A DNA stretch of 49,253 bases, taken from NCBI GenBank assembly GCA_000733415.1, contig KL662191.1:6211161-6260413 (forward strand), written 5' to 3'. Within the stretch, counting starts at the first letter, position 1, and each line of letters starts with the position of its first letter. The translations under genes were made by a program, and so were the position numbers. Origin of the DNA: [Leptolyngbya] sp. JSC-1. GTDB lineage: Bacteria > Cyanobacteriota > Cyanobacteriia > Elainellales > Elainellaceae. Shown here one piece after another: positions 1 to 8,209 of this stretch. The notes beneath the pieces are model-generated. The model was not told the origin of the DNA. It saw nothing but the letters and a program-made list of their open reading frames with translations, and searched no databases.

Positions 1-135
1 CCGGGCGGTGCGGAGCACCATCGCCCTCCGGGCGGTGCGGAGCACCATCGCCCTCCGGGCGGTGCGGAGCACCATCGCCCTCCGGGCGGTGCGGAGCACC
101 ATCGCCCTCCGGGCGGTGCGGAGCACCATCGCCCT
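1..135. repeat. Five tandem copies of a 27-bp GC-rich repeat
   Basis: Five identical 27-bp units run head to tail from the window edge, so the array may extend further left. Each unit can fold as GGTGC-GGA-GCACC, and each unit junction as CGCCC-TCC-GGGCG, so the array is a chain of alternating small hairpins with 3-nt loops. A near-identical copy lies at 47857-47887, which makes this a dispersed repeat family and not a gene. One frame is open through the array and encodes a 9-residue periodic peptide; I treat that as fortuitous. Confidence 0.9.
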
Positions 136-179
136 TATTGTTTGCTCACAGATTGCCCCAATGAGCCGATCAGCAAAGT

Positions 180-1060
180 CTAGCCATCTATAATTTGTCT
201 GTAAATTTCTTCAGCTACTGAATCTTTCAGCCAGCGATTGTAAGTGTGCGTATGCACCTGCATGGAGTGTCCCATCATGTCTGCCATTGCTTGCACTGGC
301 ACTCTAAACACAATGCCGCGTATTGCATAAGCATGACGCAAATCATAGGGATAAACGGCACTTTGTAGCGCTCAAACTGGCGATAGGTGCGCTGCCCATA
401 ATCTCGAAAAGTGCGTCCCTTCACCCTAGGCGGATTAGTTTGTGTTAAGCTCCACATGTCTACCCATTCCGGACGCAGCGGTCGCGCCACATGAAACCCG
501 GTCTTTCCTTGCAAAACATGTAAGGTTCGAGGGTTGACAAACTCGCAAAAAAAGCACTCGTGGGGACGCAGCCCAAACGCCGCCATCATGCCATAGATCC
601 AGCGCCACTGTGGGTTCTCAATCCGGTTGCGCCATTCCAAAATTAGTTTTTCGTCGGGCAGATCGCGTGGCGTCAGCGACGTTTCGCTATACTCGCACTG
701 AAATGGCTTCAAATCAACCGTGACTCCCGCAAACTCGGCTAATCGCTGCAATCGTTGACAGGCCAGTTCGCGGCTACGGGTATGATTTTCCGTCAGCAGC
801 ACCACAGCCAGAATTGCCGCTTCGCTAAGGGGTTCATCTTGTGGCAAGCGGTCAAAAGTGCGCTGCCACGTTTCTTGCCAGGTTAGTTCTTTGATCTGGT
901 TTGAGGCCAAATAATGAGCTTTAAACGCCTCGATCAGTTCAGCCGTTGTTTTGGGGCCTTCATCTGCTTGGGGTGTGAGATATAAGGTCCAATCAAACGA
1001 CCCATTAATGAGCGGCTCATTAATGTGAGCAACTGCCTCACTCCAGCTTGAATGTGCCAC
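180..1060 (-). pseudogene. Tyrosine recombinase (phage-type integrase), single-base frameshift
   Basis: Site-specific recombinase of the tyrosine integrase family. The GTG start at 1058-1060 has a purine-rich GGAAGAGGAA just upstream. The first catalytic Arg lies in AFGLRPHE and a beta-strand Lys in GKTGFHV. The original frame then runs out at 275 with an unrelated tail. Shifting frame near 348-351, in a GGG run, restores YDLRHAYAIRG (the HxxR box) and GHSMQVHTHTYNRW, which carries the last His and the nucleophilic Tyr, ending at a stop at 180-182. Adding one base would give a continuous protein of about 292 residues. The gene begins about 120 bp past the 3' end of tRNA-Val, the classic place for an integrase of a tRNA-targeting element. 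The shift is either genuine inactivation or a homopolymer error. Confidence 0.85.
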
Positions 1061-1102
1061 TTCCTCTTCCTTAAATCTTCCGTAAAATCCTACTGGATTT
1101 AA

Positions 1103-1128
1103 TCGATTTTTAACGATTAAAAACGATT
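1103..1128. promoter_or_regulatory. Three CGATT repeats phased at 10 bp upstream of the integrase
   Basis: CGATT occurs at 1104, 1114 and 1124, separated by A/T tracts, so all three copies face the same side of the helix. The array lies 44-68 bp upstream of the integrase GTG start. It resembles arm-type or excisionase/repressor sites of integrative elements; that role is inferred from position only. Confidence 0.4.
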
Positions 1129-1180
1129 GCAGCTAGACGAGCTATAGTCTGCAATCGGCTTAGAGGATGGATTTTAGGGA

Positions 1181-1253
<73 letters not shown>

Positions 1254-1593
1254 GAAGGCGTGCATCATGCACAATTAACAATGGTAGCAGATAAATCGGA
1301 CTTTGCCACCACTGGTTGAAAAAAAACAGCAACTCTCAATAGGGAAATTCAACTGGTGTTGGGTGGAATCTCCAACGCTAGTCCCTCAAGCATAAAAATA
1401 AGCAGGTGTCCATACTGTCATTCAGTAATTCAGCAAAAGCATCTGCAAGCCGAACCGTTGGCTCAACTCCAGCAATTGGGTGGCGATCCAGACCATCTCT
1501 GATCGAAGGCCATCACAAACCTTGCAGATCTCGGGAAGCGTGTGAAATAATAGGAGATTGTGTTTAATTGTCGCCAACTGAAATTTTTGAGCT
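1254..1593. other. Spacer between tRNA-Val and rpmG
   Basis: No gene seen. At 1260-1272 there is a GTGCAT-C-ATGCAC inverted repeat, seven bases upstream of the mature 5' end of tRNA-Val, where its promoter region should begin. The rest should hold the rpmG promoter, but I could not pick a convincing -10 element. A minus-strand reading frame over 1422-1658 overlaps rpmG and looks like no known protein. Confidence 0.5.
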
Positions 1594-1782
1594 ATGGCTA
1601 AGGGTAACCGGATCATTATCACGCTAGAGTGCACTGAGTGCCGCACCAACCCGGACAAGCGTTCTCCTGGTGTATCGCGCTACACCACCACTAAGAACCG
1701 TCGGACAACGACCAATCGGTTAGAGCTGAAGAAGTTCTGCCCGCATTGTAATAAGCATACTGTTCACAAAGAGATTAAGTAG
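1594..1782 (+). CDS. rpmG: 50S ribosomal protein L33
   Basis: Small zinc-ribbon protein of the large ribosomal subunit, 62 residues and close to the normal bacterial size. Two Cys pairs, CTEC near residue 13 and CPHC near residue 50, form the zinc knuckle of the Cys-containing L33 type. The protein is rich in Lys and Arg, as expected for an rRNA-binding protein. It is followed on the same strand by rpsR, an order common in cyanobacteria and other bacteria, so the two are likely co-transcribed. The 158-bp gap between them contains a spaced duplication of GGCCTACGGCAA. Identification is secure. Confidence 0.97.
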   Translation: MAKGNRIIITLECTECRTNPDKRSPGVSRYTTTKNRRTTTNRLELKKFCPHCNKHTVHKEIK

Positions 1783-1789
1783 CCCAGTC

Positions 1790-1816
1790 GGCCTACGGCA
1801 ATTTGGCCTACGGCAA
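1790..1816. repeat. 12-bp direct repeat in the rpmG-rpsR spacer
   Basis: GGCCTACGGCAA occurs at 1790-1801 and again at 1805-1816, separated by TTT, immediately after the rpmG stop. It is one of several short perfect duplications in spacers of this window. Confidence 0.9.
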
Positions 1817-1940
1817 CAGTAGAGCGAACTTGAAGACACTTCCATCAGGAAGGAGCTTAAATTGCGCCTGCCGGCTGTTAAACTGCGACCACTGACTACT
1901 TCGTAAAACTTGCTAATGTAGGATTCTAGGATCGAGATTC

Positions 1941-2156
1941 ATGACTTACTTTCGTCGCCGCGTATCTCCAATTAAGCCTGGTGAACCGATTGACTACAAA
2001 GACGTCGATTTACTGCGTAAGTTCATTACCGAACGTGGTAAGATTTTGCCTCGCCGGATTACTGGTCTAACGGCCAAGCAGCAGCGGGATCTGACTCAGG
2101 CTATCAAGCGTGCCCGAATTCTGGCCCTATTGCCCTTCATCAATCGCGAAGGATAG
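1941..2156 (+). CDS. rpsR: 30S ribosomal protein S18
   Basis: Small-subunit ribosomal protein of 71 residues, the standard cyanobacterial size. The N-terminal YFRRRVSPIKPGEPIDYKDV and central LLRKFITERGKILPRRITG are the conserved S18 core, with the basic helix that contacts 16S rRNA and S6. It follows rpmG and precedes an RNase II/R-family gene on the same strand, a neighbourhood that links ribosome synthesis to RNA turnover. Beyond the stop, an inverted repeat (TAGCTTC-C-GAAGCTA, 2204-2218) could form a weak hairpin. No T-run follows, so I do not call it a terminator. Confidence 0.98.
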   Translation: MTYFRRRVSPIKPGEPIDYKDVDLLRKFITERGKILPRRITGLTAKQQRDLTQAIKRARILALLPFINREG

Positions 2157-2295
2157 TGCTATGGGGTAGTGGGATAGGGCAAACTGCATCTATAGCTCCT
2201 GCATAGCTTCCGAAGCTACCGAGTCAGCGAGATACTGAGATTAGCGCTGGATGATTGGCGCTCACTATTACCCCTAGCCCAACTGGCACACTTCC

Positions 2296-4338
2296 ATGGA
2301 GAAGGGAACTTTAGTTGAATTTCGATTACAAGGCGACAGTGCAGCGGACAAGTCGCGTCAGCGTCGCCTAGCAGTCGTTGATCGACCAGAAGGTAAGAAG
2401 CACTGGGTTGTTCTGGATGAGCGAGGTCAGTCCCATACGCTGCATCCTCGACAGATCACCTATATGGTCACGGGCCAGACTTACAAGCCAACAGAGATTG
2501 CTCAGTTCTGGCAAGAAATTCAGCCCTACCTCGATCCAGCAAGTTTGGAAGTAGCCTGGGAAATCCTGATTGAAGAGGGCGAATCGGTTGACCCGGCAGC
2601 AATGGCATTATTGTTGTTTTCAGATCAACGGCCTGCGCTTTGCTATGCCGCCTATTATTTGCTGTCAGAGGATAGGCTGTATTTTAAGCAGAAAGGGGAA
2701 CGGTATGAGCCGCGCTCAGCTGCCCAAGTGGCAGAACTCAAGCACCAGTCCGATTTAGAAGCCCAGAGATTGTTGGAATGGCAGGGCTTTCTGACGCGGG
2801 TGCAACAAGCAATTCAAGGAGAACAGGTAGAATGGCAGTGTAGCGATCGCCCTCGTCTGGAAGCGCTGGAGAAACTTGCCGTTTTTGGGGATGAGGCCAA
2901 TCATCGAGGACCTGCCCTAGAAACTCTCATTGCCCTAGGCCGACCGGAGACCGCTCAAGCCGCTTTTCAACTTTTGGTGGATCTCCAGCTCTGGGATCCT
3001 CATGAAAACGTGTTCTTGCGGCGTAGTCAGATTCCCACTCAGTTTTCTAGTAGGGTTGTAGACATGGCTCAACGCCGCCTGATTTCTCCACCGCCCGATC
3101 CCGACTGCGAGCGTCTAGACTTGACCCATCTCAAGGTCTATACCGTCGATGACGAAAGCACTCGCGAAATTGATGATGGCTTGAGTATTGAATTTCTGCC
3201 GGATGGCCAGCAGCGACTCTGGATTCACATTGCCGATCCAACTCGTTGGTTGTCGCCCGGCGATGAACTGGATCTGGAAGCGCGACGGCGCTGCACAACC
3301 TTATATTTGCCAACCGGCATGGTGCCGATGTTTCCGCCCGAACTGGCAACCGGCCCCATGAGCTTGAATCAGGGCAATGTTTGTACCGCCCTCAGCTTTG
3401 GTGTAGTTCTAGATCCGGACGGAGCCGTAGCGGACTATCAAATTCGGGCCAGCTTGGTCAAACCTACCTATCGCCTCACCTACAACGATGTTGATGAAAT
3501 GCTGGAGTTGGGCATTGCTGCAGAGCCAGAGTTAGAGGCGATTGCCCAATCGGCACAGCGACGCTCAAGGTGGCGTCAATCTCAAGGCGCAATCAGTATC
3601 CATATGCCGGAATCCTCGATCAAAGTTGAGGAAGATGAGATTACTATTTCGGTCTTAGATGACTCGTTGGCGCGCACAATGGTAGCCGAAATGATGATCC
3701 TGGCTGGAGAAGTAGCCGGACGCTACGGCGAAGCCCATCAGTTGCCGTTGCCCTTCCGGGGCCAGTCCCAGCCCGAACTGCCTTCTGAAGAAGAACTTTT
3801 GAAGCTGCAGCCCGGTCCGGTCCGAGACTGTGCCATTCGTCGCTGTATGCCCCGCAGTGAAGTCAGCATCACTCCAAGCCGCCATGCGAGTTTGGGCCTA
3901 GATACCTACACTCAGGTCACGTCGCCAATCCGGCGCTATGCCGATTTGTTAGCCCATTTCCAGCTAAAAGCCCATTTGCGCGGCGAGCCACTGCCTTTCT
4001 CGGTAGAAGCCACCCAGGAGCTGATTCAGGCCGTTAGCAACACGACCTACGAAGCAACGCTTGTAGAACGGCAAACTAACCGCTATTGGAGTCTAGAGTA
4101 TTTACGCCGCCACTCTACTGAAGTTTGGCATGCTTTGATGTTGCGCTGGCTGAGAGAACACGAGAATCTTGGCTTGGTATTGATAGAAGACTTGGGCTTA
4201 GAAATGGCGATGCGGTTTAGCCGCCCAGTCGAGTTGGGTGAGCGGATTGCAATTAAAGTGGCCTATGTGGATCCGCGCCAGGACATCATTCAGTTCACAG
4301 AGCTGACTCGCTCGCTCGAGCAGGCTGCCCTCAACTGA
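2296..4338 (+). CDS. RNase II/RNase R-family 3'-5' exoribonuclease
   Basis: Processive 3'-5' exoribonuclease of the RNB family, acting in mRNA and structured RNA turnover. The 680-residue protein has an N-terminal beta-rich RNA-binding segment (about 1-60). The RNB catalytic domain spans about 265-590, with the acidic active-site cluster in TREIDDGLSIE and a later conserved block TSPIRRYADLLAHFQL. A shortened S1-like region follows at the C-terminus. Length and layout match the cyanobacterial RNase II/R group rather than E. coli RNase R, which is longer and has clear cold-shock domains. It lies 140 bp after rpsR on the same strand and could be read through from the ribosomal genes. The family is certain; whether to call it RNase II or RNase R is not. 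Confidence 0.92.
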   Translation: MEKGTLVEFRLQGDSAADKSRQRRLAVVDRPEGKKHWVVLDERGQSHTLHPRQITYMVTGQTYKPTEIAQFWQEIQPYLDPASLEVAWEILIEEGESVDPAAMALLLFSDQRPALCYAAYYLLSEDRLYFKQKGERYEPRSAAQVAELKHQSDLEAQRLLEWQGFLTRVQQAIQGEQVEWQCSDRPRLEALEKLAVFGDEANHRGPALETLIALGRPETAQAAFQLLVDLQLWDPHENVFLRRSQIPTQFSSRVVDMAQRRLISPPPDPDCERLDLTHLKVYTVDDESTREIDDGLSIEFLPDGQQRLWIHIADPTRWLSPGDELDLEARRRCTTLYLPTGMVPMFPPELATGPMSLNQGNVCTALSFGVVLDPDGAVADYQIRASLVKPTYRLTYNDVDEMLELGIAAEPELEAIAQSAQRRSRWRQSQGAISIHMPESSIKVEEDEITISVLDDSLARTMVAEMMILAGEVAGRYGEAHQLPLPFRGQSQPELPSEEELLKLQPGPVRDCAIRRCMPRSEVSITPSRHASLGLDTYTQVTSPIRRYADLLAHFQLKAHLRGEPLPFSVEATQELIQAVSNTTYEATLVERQTNRYWSLEYLRRHSTEVWHALMLRWLREHENLGLVLIEDLGLEMAMRFSRPVELGERIAIKVAYVDPRQDIIQFTELTRSLEQAALN

Positions 4339-4517
4339 AATATAGACCTCTGGTAGAGAGGATCTCAATACAAAAATCTATCTAAAGGCATAGGCAACAC
4401 AAGGGAAACTGTCCTGAATCAGTCTCAGGCCATCGATTAGAGATCTAGGTACGGTCGCAGGCCGGTAGTTAACCGTCTAGGCCCTATCTTTCCTGCTCTG
4501 ATGATGGCTGAAAAACC

Positions 4518-5603
4518 ATGTTGAAGTCCTTGTCTCACTCAGGCTTTTCCCCGCTTAGCTTTAATCGTGGTGTTTCCAAAGAGATTCGCGGTTTACTCGA
4601 AAAAGACAAGCAGCCCAAAGCATTTCGAGTCAGGTTTGCAGCCCGCAGTAATTTGATTGCCCGGTTAAGCAATACCCGATTCAATACCAACGTAAATCTG
4701 GAACTGCTTGATAGTACGGGCGAAACGGTGATTGCAGCATCGCGGCGGTTAGCCAATCGTCCGGAATTGATTGAGGTGAAAGGCTTAGCTCCTGGTACCT
4801 ATTTTCTGCGCCCTGTGTTGGCCAGAGGCAAGTGGAGCCGGTTTCGGCTGCGGGCCAATACCACGCCCATTCCTGATTCTGGCAATACGGCCAGCACTCC
4901 TCGCTTTCTGGATCTCACCTCCACTCCAACCCAAGTCGGCGAGTTTATTGGCGCAGAAGACCGCAGTGACTACTACGCCTTCAGTGTGGGTGGATTTGGG
5001 TTTCCCACCGGCCAGTTGAGTTTAGCGCTAACCGGCGAAAATAGCGATTTGTTGAATGGCAATGTCACCATCAAAATTCGCGACAGTTCCCTGCGAGTCG
5101 TGAGGCAACGAACCAGCAACGGTCGAATCGGCTTCCGGTTTGAGGAACCCCTCGCCGCCGGCAATTACTTTATTCAGGTGGAACCGGCCAACCCCACCAG
5201 AGACGAAACCAACTACCAGCTCACCCTATCTACTACGGCAATTCCCGACCGAGCGGGCAACACACCCAATGCAGCCCAAATTGTCAGTCTTGATGCTAGC
5301 AATAGCCTATTTCAAGACTTTGTTGGCGTTGGCGATCAGCAAGATTATTACAAGTTCACTGTCCCCAAAAGTCGTTTCAACCTAAGACTGACTGGCCCAA
5401 ACGGCAACTTGCTGAACGGAGAAGTGACGCTACGCCTGCGGGATAACGTCAACACGATTTTAGAGGAACAGAAAACAGCAGGCAGCGGTGCCGGTTTAGC
5501 CATTGAGAACAAAACACTTGCGGCAGGCACCTACATTGTTCAGGTTTCTACAACGGCCAGGTTTGTAAACTATAGCCTGGTCATGGCAGCAGACCCCAGC
5601 TGA
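4518..5603 (+). CDS. Protein with three PPC-like beta-sandwich repeats
   Basis: A 361-residue protein made of three related beta-sandwich units, about residues 30-115, 130-240 and 250-360. Each ends in a similar strand: APGTYFLRP, AAGNYFIQV and AAGTYIVQV. Units two and three open with FIGAEDRSDYYAF and FVGVGDQQDYYKF. This is the pattern of bacterial pre-peptidase C-terminal (PPC) domains, which usually sit at the end of secreted proteases and mediate binding. Here no protease domain and no obvious signal peptide is present, so the protein consists of PPC-like modules alone. Cyanobacteria encode many such stand-alone proteins, probably cell-surface or adhesion components. The fold family is fairly sure, the role unknown. 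Confidence 0.75.
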   Translation: MLKSLSHSGFSPLSFNRGVSKEIRGLLEKDKQPKAFRVRFAARSNLIARLSNTRFNTNVNLELLDSTGETVIAASRRLANRPELIEVKGLAPGTYFLRPVLARGKWSRFRLRANTTPIPDSGNTASTPRFLDLTSTPTQVGEFIGAEDRSDYYAFSVGGFGFPTGQLSLALTGENSDLLNGNVTIKIRDSSLRVVRQRTSNGRIGFRFEEPLAAGNYFIQVEPANPTRDETNYQLTLSTTAIPDRAGNTPNAAQIVSLDASNSLFQDFVGVGDQQDYYKFTVPKSRFNLRLTGPNGNLLNGEVTLRLRDNVNTILEEQKTAGSGAGLAIENKTLAAGTYIVQVSTTARFVNYSLVMAADPS

Positions 5604-5673
5604 ATATGATCGAGGTGACACCTGTTTAACTGGATTCGTTAATATTTCCCGGCAGCGTCTGCAATTTGGCTAA

Positions 5674-6468
5674 TTAGGTTACGACTTGCACCGTATCATG
5701 CCAATTGAGGCGAAGCTGAAACTGGGCATCACCGCCATTGATGGCAATTTCGACCCAGCCGTGACTGCCAATTAGTGCTAGCGCTTGACCGGGCGCGGCC
5801 TCAGAGTAGGTACGACAGCCGGGGATCGTTCGCTTACCGAGGGTAACGGACCAGCGTTTGCCCTGTACGAAATCACCTGGAATGTTGGTAATGGCGTTGC
5901 CAAACCGATCAATGTATTGAATATTGCCGCTGAATCCAGTTGGGGTTGGAGTGCAGGTTGCCAACGGCAGCTTCACTAGCGTGGCAGGGTCGAAGGGCGC
6001 TCCTAAATTCAAAAGCGGTACTCCATTAGCGAGGTGAGCCGCAACCGAAGCGAAGATATCGCGTCCATGAAAAGTGTTGCTGGGTTGCAGTACACGCCAA
6101 TATTCGGTGTTGGTCAGTTCAACGGCATGGAGAATGGTTCGTTGAGCCAGTAGACCTGTAAAAATACCGTTATCGGGACCAACCAAAAAGCCATCGGATA
6201 GTTCTAAAGCAATTGAGCGACGTGCGCCTCCTACACCTGGATCTACCACCGCAACATGCACGGTTCCAACCGGGAAATAGGGGTAGGCGTTGAGCAGATT
6301 GAACTGAGCCGCAGCAATATTTTGGGGCGGAATTTGGTGAGTTAGATCGACAACTGTTAGAGCAGGGTTAATCTGGGCAATCACGCCCTTGAGTACGCCC
6401 ACATAGACATCGTTGAGACCAAAATCGGTCAATAAGGTAATCACGGGCGCTTGTCTTTCCAATTCCAT
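5674..6468 (-). CDS. SAM hydroxide adenosyltransferase (DUF62 family)
   Basis: Cleaves S-adenosylmethionine with an activated water/hydroxide to adenosine and methionine; it belongs to the fluorinase/chlorinase superfamily. The signature blocks are present: ITLLTDFGLNDVYVG at the N-terminus, a VDLTHQIPPQNI segment, VHVAVVDPGVGG and the FLVGPDNGIF loop, with a C-terminal beta domain after about residue 165. The 264-residue length is typical. I start at the ATG at 6468; a GTG lies one codon upstream. The gene converges on the PPC-like protein. Its cellular purpose is not well established in the family; removal of SAM by-products has been proposed. Confidence 0.92.
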   Translation of the reverse strand: MELERQAPVITLLTDFGLNDVYVGVLKGVIAQINPALTVVDLTHQIPPQNIAAAQFNLLNAYPYFPVGTVHVAVVDPGVGGARRSIALELSDGFLVGPDNGIFTGLLAQRTILHAVELTNTEYWRVLQPSNTFHGRDIFASVAAHLANGVPLLNLGAPFDPATLVKLPLATCTPTPTGFSGNIQYIDRFGNAITNIPGDFVQGKRWSVTLGKRTIPGCRTYSEAAPGQALALIGSHGWVEIAINGGDAQFQLRLNWHDTVQVVT

Positions 6469-6580
6469 CACCGCTTACGATTACTTGTTACGGTACCTGT
6501 CACGGCTACTTGATTCTGGCTGATGCTAATGACTGGTGATACTAGTGATTGAGGATCCAGTCATCCAGTGACCCTGATAA

Positions 6581-7190
6581 TTACTGAGGAACAACCTGTG
6601 CTCCATGACTGCGCGGATCCTCACCAGCACTAGCTTTAGGGGCAACCGGCGCTTCAACTTGAGAAATGCGGCCTCGTTGCTGAATATAAGGCAAGGGGGC
6701 GTCGGTTACGAGGGCGTCTAGGTTGGCGGCCATGATTGGACGGGGTTGCTCTCCAATTGTGGTTGCGATTGACTCACCCGTGCGGTTGAAGAAAAACAAA
6801 GTGGGGAATGGCTTCCACTCGATAGTGCAGCATTTCGGGCAGCCATTTGTTGTTATCAACATTCAGCATGACGAAATTCACCTGATCGCCGTACTCCTGC
6901 TTCAGGTCGCTCATGTCCTTTGCCATCGCCTGACAGGACGTACACCAGTCAGCATAAAACTCAATCAGGCTGGGTTTTTGATTGGTAAGCGCGGTTTCTA
7001 ATGGAGTGGCAGTCTTTGCCATAGCCGCCAAGGAGCCAGTGTTGCTCCCCGTTTGTACGCCCAGAAACACGGCTACGCTCAGCCCCACTGCCACCAGCAC
7101 AATAATCAAATTGCGTAGGCGTTGCATCATGGATACAGCAGCTTGGTCGGTTGGCTGAGTAGACTGAGGAGTAGGTGAATTAGCAGTCAT
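6581..7190 (-). pseudogene. txlA: TxlA/HCF164-like thylakoid thioredoxin, apparent frameshift
   Basis: Membrane-anchored thioredoxin-fold protein related to cyanobacterial TxlA and plant HCF164, which deliver reducing power to the thylakoid lumen for cytochrome maturation. An N-terminal transmembrane helix (about residues 25-48, LRNLIIVLVAVGLSVAVFLG) precedes the redox site FYADWCTSCQAM. The first frame breaks after IPHFVF and stops at 6774; the remainder (FFNRTGESIATTIGEQPRP and on to residue ~203) continues in another frame to 6581. Removing one A from the run at 6792-6796 (T on the coding strand) rejoins them perfectly as IPHFVFFNRTGES. Both halves are otherwise well conserved, which argues for a sequencing error or a very recent mutation. 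Confidence 0.88.
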
Positions 7191-7283
7191 AAGGCTGTCA
7201 GAAAAACGGCAACAATCGCCACAAGGCTCACATAACTGTACTGATATTAGCTTACAAACAGATTTGGTTTAGGAGGCCGGGGT

Positions 7284-7688
7284 GTGAAAAAGCGCGTCAC
7301 TCTAATTTTTCCGAAGCGGGCAGTGCATATGCCTGTAACCTATCGATTGGCAAAGGATTTCAATGTCGCTGCCAACATCTTCCGCGCCCAGATTACCCCT
7401 AATCAAGTTGGAATGCTGGTGGTGGAACTGTCGGGAGATATCGATCAGCTCGATGCGGCGATGGAATGGATGCGGTCTCAGGATATTGGCATCTCGCCTG
7501 CCAGTCGGGAAATTTTTATCGATGAAGAGGTTTGCGTGCACTGTGGCCTTTGCACAGGGGTTTGTCCCACCGAAGCCCTCAGCCTGGATCCCCAAACTTT
7601 TCGCCTCAACTTTACCCGCTCCCGCTGTATTGTGTGTGAACAGTGCATTCCTACCTGTCCAGTGCAGGCAATTTCGACCAATCTGTAG
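7284..7688 (+). CDS. NIL domain plus 2x[4Fe-4S] ferredoxin protein
   Basis: A 134-residue protein with an N-terminal NIL domain (about 1-75), a ferredoxin-like fold also found at the C-terminus of methionine ABC transporter ATPases. A bacterial-type ferredoxin domain follows with two clusters: CVHCGLCTGVCP and CIVCEQCIPTCP. The start is GTG at 7284, supported by AGGAGG at 7271-7276; the GTG two bases earlier is out of frame. Cyanobacterial homologues are annotated as NIL-ferredoxins and have been linked to sulfur/methionine metabolism; that link is not testable here. It probably carries electrons to an unidentified partner. Flanked by divergent txlA and co-directional glnB. Confidence 0.9.
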   Translation: MKKRVTLIFPKRAVHMPVTYRLAKDFNVAANIFRAQITPNQVGMLVVELSGDIDQLDAAMEWMRSQDIGISPASREIFIDEEVCVHCGLCTGVCPTEALSLDPQTFRLNFTRSRCIVCEQCIPTCPVQAISTNL

Positions 7689-7774
7689 TCTCCGCTGGAA
7701 AGCTCACTCCAGAAGCTCAACTTAATTTACAACTAATGGCAAAATTGTAGGGAACAGTTGCGTAACACTCAAAC

Positions 7775-7788
7775 GTAGCTTATAGTAC
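7775..7788 (+). promoter_or_regulatory. NtcA-binding site upstream of glnB
   Basis: GTAGCTTATAGTAC is a perfect GTA-N8-TAC NtcA box. A -10-like TAGAAA (consensus TAN3T) starts at 7812, leaving 23 bases between the two, within the 20-24 expected for NtcA-activated promoters. The site is 82 bp upstream of the glnB ATG. It predicts induction of PII under nitrogen limitation. Confidence 0.85.
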
Positions 7789-7870
7789 AAAACCTATTTT
7801 CCTGACGGTGGTAGAAACAATCAGGTTGTTCCATCCATAGCAATAGATTAGATAGGGAGTGACGGAGTCA

Positions 7871-8209
7871 ATGAAGAAAGTTGAAGCGATTATTCGTCCG
7901 TTTAAGCTCGATGAGGTCAAGATTGCCTTGGTCAACGCAGGGATTGTGGGCATGACCGTTTCTGAGGTGCGTGGTTTCGGGCGTCAGAAGGGCCAAACCG
8001 AGCGCTATCGTGGCTCAGAATATACGGTGGAATTTCTGCAAAAGCTGAAGGTGGAAATTGTGGTCGAAGATGATCAGCTCGATATGGTCGTTGACAAGAT
8101 TATTGCGGCAGCTCGGACTGGCGAAATTGGCGATGGCAAAATCTTTGTCTCACCGGTTGATCAAATTATCCGTATCCGGACTGGCGAGAAGAACCAAGAA
8201 GCTATCTAA
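7871..8209 (+). CDS. glnB: Nitrogen regulatory protein P-II
   Basis: Trimeric signal protein that senses ATP/ADP and 2-oxoglutarate and tunes nitrogen and carbon metabolism, for example through N-acetylglutamate kinase and PipX. I choose the ATG at 7871, not an upstream in-frame start at 7859, because it yields the canonical 112 residues beginning MKKVEAIIRPFKLDEVK. The T-loop is intact, with Ser49 in RYRGSEYT, the residue phosphorylated in cyanobacterial PII, and Tyr51. The C-terminal signature FVSPVDQIIRIRTGE is present. The NtcA site at 7775-7788 indicates regulation by nitrogen status. The gene is monocistronic and converges on rdgB. Confidence 0.98.
   Translation: MKKVEAIIRPFKLDEVKIALVNAGIVGMTVSEVRGFGRQKGQTERYRGSEYTVEFLQKLKVEIVVEDDQLDMVVDKIIAAARTGEIGDGKIFVSPVDQIIRIRTGEKNQEAI

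Noticed and set aside
1..135. CRISPR array
   Set aside because: Units are contiguous without spacers and no cas gene is present.
8..193. Open frame across the 27-bp tandem array (periodic peptide)
   Set aside because: It exists only because the unit length is a multiple of three; there is no ribosome site or known family.
2204..2218. TAGCTTC-C-GAAGCTA as rpsR terminator
   Set aside because: No T-run and a one-base loop; not a convincing intrinsic terminator.
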